From the NCBI GenBank assembly GCA_002898855.1, contig BEIR01000115.1:1-5042 (forward strand): 5,042 nucleotides of DNA. Reading direction: 5' to 3'. How positions within the stretch are numbered: position 1 is the stretch's first letter; the number at the start of each line of letters is the position of its first letter. The stretch comes from a bacterium HR41. GTDB taxonomy: Bacteria > Actinomycetota > Thermoleophilia > Solirubrobacterales > Thermoleophilaceae. The notes beneath the pieces were generated by a model. That model was not told the DNA's origin. It worked only from the letters and a program-made list of their open reading frames with translations, and did no database searches. The position numbers were made by a program, and so were the translations under genes. Positions 1 through 5,042 of this stretch are shown piece after piece.

Positions 1-1041
1 CGCGACTATCCGTGCCGCGAGGTTGACAGCGCGTCCGTAATAGTCGCCGTCGCGGTAGAGCACCGATCCGCAGTGCAAGCCGATGCGCGGTTGCGGACGG
101 TCGGGGAAGAAGCTCAAAAGGCCCAGCGACCAGTCGACGAGCGCCGCTACGTCCTGGCAGACGATCATCACCTCGTCGCCGATCGTCTTCACCAACCGCG
201 CCCCCTCGGGCAGCGTCGCCTGGACAGCGTCAACGAGCCGCTCGACCGTCGAGAGCGCCTCCTCCTCGCCCTCCTCTTCGGTCAGCCGGCTGTAGCCGGA
301 GAGGTCGCAGAAGGCGATCGCCGTGCGGATCCGCCCAGCTAGCGCCTCGCTGTCGTCGAGATCGCCCTCCATGTGCCCGACAACGTCCTGCTCGATGAAG
401 TGGCGCAGGAGCCGCTCGTGCACGTGCTCCATGATCGGCGTAGCCAGCGGCAGTAGACGCTGGGCGAGCCCCTGCATGCGTTCGGCGATCTCGGCGCCGG
501 AGACGCCGCGCCGCATCAGCGGCACATGCACGTAGAGGTGCACGAGGCGCACCTCGGCGTCGGCGATCTGGGCCAGTGCTTGTCCGTAGACGCGGGCGAG
601 CTGGAGGAAAGCCTCGGCCGGCAGGCCTGCCGACAGGGCGGCGGCGACGTGTCGGAGCGCCTCGACGTCGCTGCGCGACAGCCGCTCGAGTTCGCGAGGA
701 AGACCGAGCGCTGTCCAGATGCGCTCGATCAGCTCCGGGGCGAGACCGGTCGCCGCCGACGCCTCGGCGATGGTGACGGGCTCGTCGGTCCCGGGCAGCA
801 CCTCTTCGACGTAGCCGTAGGCGAGGCGACCGTCGCGTGCAGCCCGCACGATCGCGTCGAGTCGGTGTCCGCGCGCCCGCAGCCGCGCGACGACGCGGGC
901 GTGTGCGATCTCGCGCTGCGTCCAGCCGCGAGCGAGCGTGCGCGGAGTCAGACCGGGGATCGCGCCGCGCTCGACCCAGCGGCGGAGAGTCGACGGAGCG
1001 ACCCCGAGCGCCTCCGCCACCTGCCGCGTGCTGAGTCGCAC
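1..1041 (-). CDS. Class III adenylate/guanylate cyclase with N-terminal MerR-like HTH (partial, C-terminus off the left edge)
   Basis: This gene encodes a class III nucleotide cyclase, most likely making cAMP from ATP in the cytoplasm. Only the first 347 codons are in the window, and the reading frame is still open at base 1. Residues 3-27 (TRQVAEALGVAPSTLRRWVE) look like a MerR-type helix-turn-helix, and a wing and helix follow to about residue 75. Residues about 88-225 are helical, contain a second HTH-like stretch, and have LARVYGQALAQIADAEVRLV at 148-167, as in the adenylate cyclase regulatory region of Mycobacterium Rv1264. The catalytic domain starts near residue 240. It keeps metal-binding D246 (FCDLSGYS) and D289 (KTIGDEV), base-selecting K285 and D333, and transition-state N340 and R344 (VNLAARI). 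K plus D favours ATP over GTP. The GTG start at 1041 was chosen because GGAG lies 8 bases upstream and the HTH begins at once. GTG at 1101 or 1137 would add a Gly/Ala-rich leader. The cyclase call is secure. The exact start and the DNA-binding role are inference. Confidence 0.9.
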   Translation of the reverse strand, partial: MRLSTRQVAEALGVAPSTLRRWVERGAIPGLTPRTLARGWTQREIAHARVVARLRARGHRLDAIVRAARDGRLAYGYVEEVLPGTDEPVTIAEASAATGLAPELIERIWTALGLPRELERLSRSDVEALRHVAAALSAGLPAEAFLQLARVYGQALAQIADAEVRLVHLYVHVPLMRRGVSGAEIAERMQGLAQRLLPLATPIMEHVHERLLRHFIEQDVVGHMEGDLDDSEALAGRIRTAIAFCDLSGYSRLTEEEGEEEALSTVERLVDAVQATLPEGARLVKTIGDEVMIVCQDVAALVDWSLGLLSFFPDRPQPRIGLHCGSVLYRDGDYYGRAVNLAARIVA

Positions 1042-1049
1042 TGCCGTGG

Positions 1050-1053
1050 CTCC
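1050..1053 (-). promoter_or_regulatory. Probable ribosome binding site of the cyclase gene
   Basis: On the minus strand GGAG sits 8 bases before the GTG at 1041. This is the main reason for preferring that start over the in-frame GTG codons at 1101 and 1137, which lack a comparable purine-rich element at the right distance. The site is only four bases long in GC-rich DNA, so support is moderate. Confidence 0.45.
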
Positions 1054-1130
1054 GCCACCCGCAGCGCCAGCAGCGCCATCGACACGTCGGTCCGCTTTCA
1101 CCGCCAGGCACGGTAGCCGGGGTAGCGGTT

Positions 1131-1152
1131 GTGCCACCTGAAGGTGCCGCAC
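1131..1152. promoter_or_regulatory. Inverted repeat in the divergent intergenic region, possible operator
   Basis: CACCT-GA-AGGTG at 1135-1146 is a perfect 5-bp inverted repeat with a 2-bp centre. The symmetry extends outward as GTGC (1131-1134) and GCAC (1149-1152) if two C residues are bulged. It lies about 90 bases upstream of the preferred cyclase start and about 140 bases upstream of the reductase start, a position where a regulator could act on either gene. The overlapping short palindrome GGTGC-C-GCACC (1143-1153) would compete with it. No function is shown. Chance symmetry is quite possible in GC-rich DNA. Confidence 0.3.
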
Positions 1153-1226
1153 CGGGCCGGATATCAGCGCTGGAGGGTCCACTCGGCACGGCTGGGCGGT
1201 CTAGACTCGGGCGCACCGCAAGGCAA

Positions 1227-1243
1227 GGCATGGCGGCCATGCC
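1227..1243. promoter_or_regulatory. Perfect 7-bp inverted repeat upstream of the reductase, possible operator
   Basis: GGCATGG-CGG-CCATGCC is a perfect inverted repeat with 7-bp arms and a 3-bp centre. It ends 45 bases before the GTG start of the fatty acyl-CoA reductase, and so lies where a promoter or operator of that gene would be expected. No convincing -35/-10 pair could be read around it on either strand. It could be a dimeric repressor site or a small hairpin in the 5' leader of the mRNA. Its role is inference only. Confidence 0.35.
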
Positions 1244-1272
1244 AATACCTGGACAGGCAGTCGCGGTCACGA

Positions 1273-1279
1273 GGGAGGT
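1273..1279 (+). promoter_or_regulatory. Strong ribosome binding site of the fatty acyl-CoA reductase gene
   Basis: GGGAGGT lies 9 bases before the GTG at 1289 and is a near-perfect match to the anti-Shine-Dalgarno complement. It fixes the start of the reductase. The nearer GTG at 1281 is out of frame and meets a TGA after two further codons. Confidence 0.75.
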
Positions 1280-1288
1280 CGTGCGGGC

Positions 1289-3331
1289 GTGAGCACCAAC
1301 TACTTCGTCACTGGTGCGACCGGTTTCATCGGTCGCCATCTGCTCGAGCGGCTGCTGCGACGCGACGGCACCGTGTACGTGCTCGTGCGCCACGGCTCGC
1401 GCGGCCGCCTCGAGGAGCTGCTGGCCCGGCTCGGCGCGCCCGACGGCCGCGTACGCCCCGTCGTCGGCGACCTCGCCGAACCGCGCGCGGGCGTGGCCGC
1501 GGTGGAGGACCTCGCCGGTCCCGTCGACCACTTCTTCCACCTCGCCGCGGTCTATGACATGGAAGCCGACGAGCAAGCGATGGTGCGGGCCAACGTCGAC
1601 GGCACACGCCACGCGATCGAGCTCGCCAACGCGCTCGGGGCGCGGCGCTTCCACCACGTCAGTTCGATCGCCGTGGCGGGGCGCTACCAGGGCGTGTTCC
1701 TCGAAACGATGTTCGATGAGGGGCAACAGCTACCCCACGCCTACCACCGCACGAAGTTCGAATCCGAGCGGCTAGCGCGCGAGCTTGTCGCCGGGAAGCT
1801 TCTTGTCTACCGCCCGGGCATCGTCGTCGGGCACTCACGCACTGGCGAAGCCGACCGCATCGACGGCCCCTACTACTTCTTCAAGCTGATCCAGCGGCTG
1901 CGTTACATCTTCCCGCAGTGGTTCCCGCTCGCCGGGCCCGAGGGCGGACAGACGAACATCGTGCCCGTCGACTTCGTCGCTGCCGCTCTCGACCACATCG
2001 CCCATCTCCCCGACGAACAGCTGCCGGGCGACACCTTCCACCTTGTCGATCCGCGTCCGCTGTCGGTCGGGCAAGCGATCAACGTGTTCGCGCGCGCCGC
2101 GCATGCTCCCCAGCTCGCCCTCCGCGTCGATCGCCGGATCGCCGACGCGGTCCCGCGCCAGCTACGAGCGTTCCTGCGCCAGGTGCCGACCGTGCGCCGC
2201 ATCCGCGAGACGTTCCTGCGCGACTTCGGGATTCCGCCCGCAGCGTGGGATAACCGCGAGTTCTACTGCCGCTTCGACTGCCGGCAGACGCTCGCGGCGC
2301 TCGAAGGCAGCGGCATCGCCTGCCCGCCGCTCGCCGCCTATGCCGGTGTTGTGTGGGACTACTGGGAGCGGCACCTCGACCCGGACGTGTTCAAGGAACG
2401 GGGGCTCGCCGCCGCGATCCGCGACAAGGTCATCTTGATCACTGGCGCATCGAGCGGCATCGGTCGCGCCACCGCGCTCGAGCTCGGCAAGGCCGGCGGC
2501 GAGGTGGTGCTCGTGGCACGCACGCGCGAGAAGCTCGAAGAGGTCGCCCGCGAAGTCGAACGGCTCGGCGGCAAGGCGCACGTCGAGCCCTGCGACCTCA
2601 CCGACCTCGACGACATCGAACGGATGGCCCGCGGCGTGCTCGACCGGCTCGGCCGCGTTGACATCCTGATCAACAACGCCGGCAAGTCGATTCGGCGGTC
2701 GTTGGAGCGCGAGTACGACCGCTTCCACGACTTCGAGCGGACGATGCGCGTCAACTACTTCGGCGCGGTGAAGCTGATCATGACGCTGCTGCCGTCGATG
2801 CGCGCGCGCCGTCGTGGCCACATCATCAACATCAGCTCGATCGGCGTGCAAACGAACCCGCCACGGTTCAGCGCCTACGTCGCGTCGAAAGCGGCGCTCG
2901 ACGCCTTCTCGCGTTGCGCGGCACCAGAGACGATCGGCGACGGCGTGAAGTTCACGACCGTTTACATGCCGCTCGTGCGCACGCCGATGATTGAGCCCAC
3001 GTCCATCTACCGCGCGTTTCCCGCTCTCAGCCCCGAGGAGGCGGCGCGCATGATCTGCGACGCGATCGTCCAGCAACCGAAGCGCAAGGCCTCGCGGCTC
3101 GGCACCTTCGGCGAGATCCTGTACGCGCTGTCGCCGAAGACCGTCGACTGGGTCATGCACACCGCCTACAACATGTTCCCGGACTCGCCGGCCGCCGCGG
3201 GCGCGGTGGAAGCGGCTGGAGGCGCGACTTCCGCCGACGGGCGCAAGGGGGCGCCGGCACGCACCGGCGGCGACGAGATGCCGGCCGAGGCGCTGGCGAT
3301 GGCCTATCTGCTGCGTGGCGTCTATCTCTAA
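1289..3331 (+). CDS. Two-domain alcohol-forming fatty acyl-CoA/ACP reductase (FarA/AcrA1 type)
   Basis: The predicted enzyme reduces long-chain acyl-CoA or acyl-ACP to the fatty alcohol through a bound aldehyde, using two NADPH. The N-terminal half (1 to about 365) is an extended SDR: TGATGFIG at 8-15, SS at 125-126, and Y152/K156 in YHRTK. The C-terminal half (about 378-635) is a classical SDR: TGASSGIG at 385-392, NNAG at 462-465, N489, S516/S517 and Y530/K534 in YVASK. R411 after the second strand suggests NADPH. The C-terminal half strongly resembles Acinetobacter Acr1, including the DRFHDFERTM block at 477-486 and PLVRTPMI at 561-568. The full-length layout and size match Marinobacter Maqu_2220 (about 660 residues) and M. 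tuberculosis AcrA1 (Rv3391). By that comparison the Acr1-like half forms the aldehyde, and the N-terminal half probably completes the reduction. A Gly/Ala-rich spacer (about 636-663) precedes a conserved-looking tail ending RGVYL. The GTG start is backed by a strong ribosome binding site. The gene is divergent from the cyclase and converges on two lipid genes. Confidence 0.93.
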   Translation: MSTNYFVTGATGFIGRHLLERLLRRDGTVYVLVRHGSRGRLEELLARLGAPDGRVRPVVGDLAEPRAGVAAVEDLAGPVDHFFHLAAVYDMEADEQAMVRANVDGTRHAIELANALGARRFHHVSSIAVAGRYQGVFLETMFDEGQQLPHAYHRTKFESERLARELVAGKLLVYRPGIVVGHSRTGEADRIDGPYYFFKLIQRLRYIFPQWFPLAGPEGGQTNIVPVDFVAAALDHIAHLPDEQLPGDTFHLVDPRPLSVGQAINVFARAAHAPQLALRVDRRIADAVPRQLRAFLRQVPTVRRIRETFLRDFGIPPAAWDNREFYCRFDCRQTLAALEGSGIACPPLAAYAGVVWDYWERHLDPDVFKERGLAAAIRDKVILITGASSGIGRATALELGKAGGEVVLVARTREKLEEVAREVERLGGKAHVEPCDLTDLDDIERMARGVLDRLGRVDILINNAGKSIRRSLEREYDRFHDFERTMRVNYFGAVKLIMTLLPSMRARRRGHIINISSIGVQTNPPRFSAYVASKAALDAFSRCAAPETIGDGVKFTTVYMPLVRTPMIEPTSIYRAFPALSPEEAARMICDAIVQQPKRKASRLGTFGEILYALSPKTVDWVMHTAYNMFPDSPAAAGAVEAAGGATSADGRKGAPARTGGDEMPAEALAMAYLLRGVYL

Positions 3332-3334
3332 CCA

Positions 3335-3350
3335 CCGCCCGCAAGGCGGG
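3335..3350. terminator. GC-rich hairpin between converging genes, possible terminator
   Basis: Four bases after the TAA of the reductase, CCGCC (3335-3339) can pair with GGCGG (3345-3349). An alternative register pairs CCCGC (3338-3342) with GCGGG (3346-3350). There is no T-run after it on either strand, so it is not a standard intrinsic terminator. High-GC bacteria often have such T-less hairpins, and the position between converging genes fits. The rest of the gap to 3431 shows only an 8-bp palindrome, CGCTAGCG, at 3413-3420. Confidence 0.3.
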
Positions 3351-3431
3351 GGCTCGCAGCGCACACGGCGACGATCGCTTCCCCCGGCTCGCGTGCCCGG
3401 TCGAAAACGGTTCGCTAGCGCCGACGGTCGC

Positions 3432-3857
3432 TTACACCACGAGGTGCGGGTAGTCCCGCTCCACCATCTCGCGGTAGCGCGCGAACATCGGCTTGGTGAT
3501 CGGAATCAGGGCGAGCGTTTTGCGCACGTTGCCCTTCGACTTGATGCGCCGCCGGGCTAGCGCGATCGCGATGTTCTCTTTGCCTTGGAAGTAGCGGTTG
3601 GCGACGTCGGAGTCCATCGTCAACTCGACCTCGGGCTCCCAATCGATGTCGTCGCTCCACACCCAACGCAAGTGCTGGCCGTCGCGCGGGGGATCCTCGT
3701 AGGTGACGTTGACGACCAGGTCGAGATCGGGAAACTCGAAGCGCTGCGGCGTGCGCGCAGCGGCGAGCTTGGGCCCGATCTCGGGATCGGTACTGAGCAT
3801 CTCGAAGGTCCGATCGACGACCTCGCGGAACTCCTTGGCGGAGCGAAAGCGGCCCAT
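3432..3857 (-). CDS. SCP2-like sterol/lipid-binding domain protein
   Basis: This is a 141-residue cytoplasmic protein with no signal peptide or membrane segment, the size of a stand-alone SCP2 domain. The SCP2 pattern is visible from about residue 40. First come alternating hydrophobic strands, LDLVVNVTY at 45-53 and LRWVWSDD at 63-70. Then comes the typical core ELTMDSDVANRYFQGKENI (78-96), where a strand is followed by a helix and a gly-lys turn, and then ALARRRIKSKGNVRK (99-113), matching the 'f..gkikvkGd' segment. A final helix (123-133) closes the fold. SCP2 domains bind fatty acyl-CoA, sterols or other lipids in a hydrophobic tunnel, and some act in lipid transfer or as enzyme partners. 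The ligand here cannot be read from sequence. The ATG start has only a weak upstream AGG. The gene begins 29 bases after the acyltransferase gene on the same strand, so the two are probably co-transcribed. The nearby reductase suggests an acyl chain or fatty alcohol as ligand, which is inference. Confidence 0.75.
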   Translation of the reverse strand: MGRFRSAKEFREVVDRTFEMLSTDPEIGPKLAAARTPQRFEFPDLDLVVNVTYEDPPRDGQHLRWVWSDDIDWEPEVELTMDSDVANRYFQGKENIAIALARRRIKSKGNVRKTLALIPITKPMFARYREMVERDYPHLVV

Positions 3858-3886
3858 GCCCCGTCAACCTACACCGCGGCGCATGC

Positions 3887-4990
3887 TCAGAAGAACGCTG
3901 GCCCTCGCGCAGCGAGGTTGGCGTAGACGCTTTCCTGGAGAGCCGCCCGCAGCTTCTCGGAGACTTCGAACACGTAGGCGCGGTCTTCGGCGGCGTCGGG
4001 ACCGACGCGCTCGAGCTCGAGCGGTCGGCAGAACTCGATCCGCCAGCGTGCCGGCAACGGCACCAGACCGAGCGGCCCGAGCAGTGGGAAGGTCGGTGTG
4101 ACGGGAAGCGTCGGCAGGCCAAAGAGACGCCCGAGCCAGGGGACATCGGCGATGTGGGGGTGCGCCTCCTCGCTGCCAACGACAGCGACGGGCACGAGCG
4201 TCGCTCGCGCCCGCAGCGCGATCTCGACGACGCCGCCGCGACCGAAGCGCTGGATTCGGTAGCGCTCGGGGAAGCGACGCTGCGCAGCGCGCACGCCCTC
4301 TGGGAACGCGAGCACGGCTCCGCCCTCTTCGAGCAGACGCAAGGCGTTGTAGGGAGTGGCGGGAACGCCGCCGAGCTTGCGGACGAGCGTCGAGAGCCAG
4401 GGCGTGGCGAACGCCCAGTCGAGCTCGAGAAAGCGGATCGTGCGCGGGCTGGGGTGTGCGCGGCGGACAGCCGTTTTCACCATCAGGGCGTCCCAGGGCA
4501 GAAATCCCGCATGGTTGGCGACGAGCAGCACCGGGCCGCGCGCCGGCAGCCGCTCGACGCCGACCACTGTCACGCGCCACCAGCGCTCGTAGAGAAAGTC
4601 GAGGAGCGGCTCGAACGCGCGCTCGAACTCGGGGTCGCGACCCCACTCGTCCTCGCTGTACTCGCCGGCGAGGCGACGAGCGCCTGTGCGCAGCGCAGCA
4701 GCGACCTCATCAGGCAGCGCGTCGAGCACCGCCGCCGGCAGGGCACGCACAGCGTCCGCCAGGTCGGCGAGCGCTGACGCGATCGCCGCGATTCGCTCGC
4801 CGCGCTCGCCGCCGCTGTCCGCGTCAACGGCGCGTTCGTCGAAACTGTCTTTCGCACCCGCGCCGGGGGCCGCGTGGTCAGGAGCAGCTTGACCGGAAGG
4901 CGAGCGGCGAGTTCGTGCTGTACCTCGTGTTGTGGTCGACCTCCCGGTCGACCGCTTCGCGCGCCTGCGCGGATCCGACCTCTCTGCCAC
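3887..4990 (-). CDS. PlsC-like (lysophospholipid acyltransferase family) acyltransferase with widened HX6D motif
   Basis: This is a 367-residue glycerolipid-type acyltransferase that should transfer an acyl group from acyl-CoA or acyl-ACP to a hydroxyl on a lipid acceptor at the membrane. The catalytic domain covers about 125-355. Motif I is VANHAGFLPWD (157-167), with H160 and D167 separated by six residues where classical PlsC has four. The acceptor region contains FLELDWAF (187-194) and LGGVPATP (206-213). Motif III is FPEG (229-232), and motif IV is LVPVAVVG (265-272). The first 65 or so residues are Arg/Ser/Thr/Gly/Ala-rich and look disordered. Residues 66-105 are Ala/Leu-rich and probably helical. 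No clear transmembrane segment is seen. The GTG start is the first after an in-frame TGA 30 bases upstream, with GAGGT 4 bases before it, closer than ideal. A later start, such as GTG at codon 81, would still leave the whole domain. The SCP2-like gene follows after 29 bases. The acceptor could be lysophosphatidate, diacylglycerol or a fatty alcohol, and sequence alone does not decide. The family call is firm. Confidence 0.85.
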   Translation of the reverse strand: MAERSDPRRRAKRSTGRSTTTRGTARTRRSPSGQAAPDHAAPGAGAKDSFDERAVDADSGGERGERIAAIASALADLADAVRALPAAVLDALPDEVAAALRTGARRLAGEYSEDEWGRDPEFERAFEPLLDFLYERWWRVTVVGVERLPARGPVLLVANHAGFLPWDALMVKTAVRRAHPSPRTIRFLELDWAFATPWLSTLVRKLGGVPATPYNALRLLEEGGAVLAFPEGVRAAQRRFPERYRIQRFGRGGVVEIALRARATLVPVAVVGSEEAHPHIADVPWLGRLFGLPTLPVTPTFPLLGPLGLVPLPARWRIEFCRPLELERVGPDAAEDRAYVFEVSEKLRAALQESVYANLAARGPAFF

Positions 4991-5042
4991 CCCTACCTCG
5001 CTTCCGCCACGGCTAGCTCACTGCCGCCAGCAGGCGCCGTAG

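Noticed and set aside
526..1116. A 196-codon plus-strand open frame opposite the cyclase
   Set aside because: No domain or ribosome binding site was found, and the cyclase on the other strand explains this DNA.
1042..1137. Longer cyclase N-terminus from GTG at 1101 or 1137
   Set aside because: The added residues are Gly/Ala-rich or show no pattern, and neither codon has a good ribosome binding site. The start at 1041 has GGAG at 8 bases and begins directly with the HTH. A longer form is not excluded.
1201..1229. Minus-strand TTGCCT and TAGACC separated by 17 bases, as a promoter for the cyclase
   Set aside because: The -35-like part matches four of six consensus positions and the -10-like part only three of six, without the final T. 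In GC-rich DNA this is too weak to call.
230..1726. A 498-codon open frame on the minus strand crossing both the cyclase and the reductase
   Set aside because: Its translation is Arg/Ala/Pro-rich with no recognisable domain. It overlaps the cyclase on the same strand in another frame and the N-terminal SDR on the opposite strand, both of which show complete family motifs.
2162..3364. A 400-codon minus-strand open frame opposite the reductase
   Set aside because: It is the antisense shadow of the Acr1-like domain. The composition is His/Arg/Ala/Val-rich and no motif is seen. Long antisense frames are common in GC-rich genes.
3864..4646. A 260-codon minus-strand open frame within the acyltransferase gene
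   Set aside because: It is a frame-shifted shadow, Arg/Ala/Pro-rich, while the accepted frame carries the NH...D, FPEG and VPVAVVG motifs.
5013..5042. Possible end of another minus-strand gene (translation ...LRRLLAAVS followed by TAG at 5015-5013)
   Set aside because: Only nine codons are visible and other frames also stop nearby, so no gene can be supported. If real, it would end 22 bases before the acyltransferase start and join that operon.
1..5042. CRISPR arrays, tRNA or rRNA genes, insertion sequences, phage attachment sites
   Set aside because: No regularly spaced repeats, tRNA-like cloverleaf, conserved rRNA blocks or transposase-like frames were seen on either strand.

Overview
The window is GC-rich throughout, with strong G/C bias at third codon positions and several GTG starts. 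This fits a high-GC Gram-positive bacterium. The cyclase layout (an Rv1264-type helical regulatory region ahead of a class III catalytic domain) and the FarA/AcrA1-type double reductase both point to Actinobacteria. A deep-branching group such as Thermoleophilia is possible, but this is inference and not shown by the sequence.

Layout from left to right: (1) positions 1-1041, minus strand, the first 347 codons of a class III adenylate/guanylate cyclase that runs off the left edge, with a MerR-like helix-turn-helix at its N-terminus; (2) positions 1042-1288, a divergent intergenic region with two short inverted repeats and the ribosome binding site of the next gene; (3) positions 1289-3331, plus strand, a 680-residue two-domain alcohol-forming fatty acyl-CoA reductase (extended SDR followed by an Acr1-like classical SDR); (4) a gap of about 100 bases between converging genes, with a GC-rich hairpin; (5) positions 3432-3857, minus strand, a small SCP2-like lipid-binding protein; (6) positions 3887-4990, minus strand, a PlsC-like acyltransferase with a long low-complexity N-terminal tail. 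The last two lie 29 bases apart and probably form an operon transcribed toward the reductase.

Taken together, three of the four genes are lipid genes. One makes fatty alcohol from acyl-CoA or acyl-ACP, one moves acyl groups, and one is likely to bind a lipid or acyl chain. A reasonable but unproven reading is a locus that makes wax esters or other alcohol-derived lipids. No classical WS/DGAT wax synthase is present in the window. The cyclase is divergent from the reductase and could be a regulatory neighbour, but only its position suggests this. Nothing here is clearly a new system. The most unusual items are the DNA-binding-type head on the cyclase and the widened H-x6-D motif in the acyltransferase.
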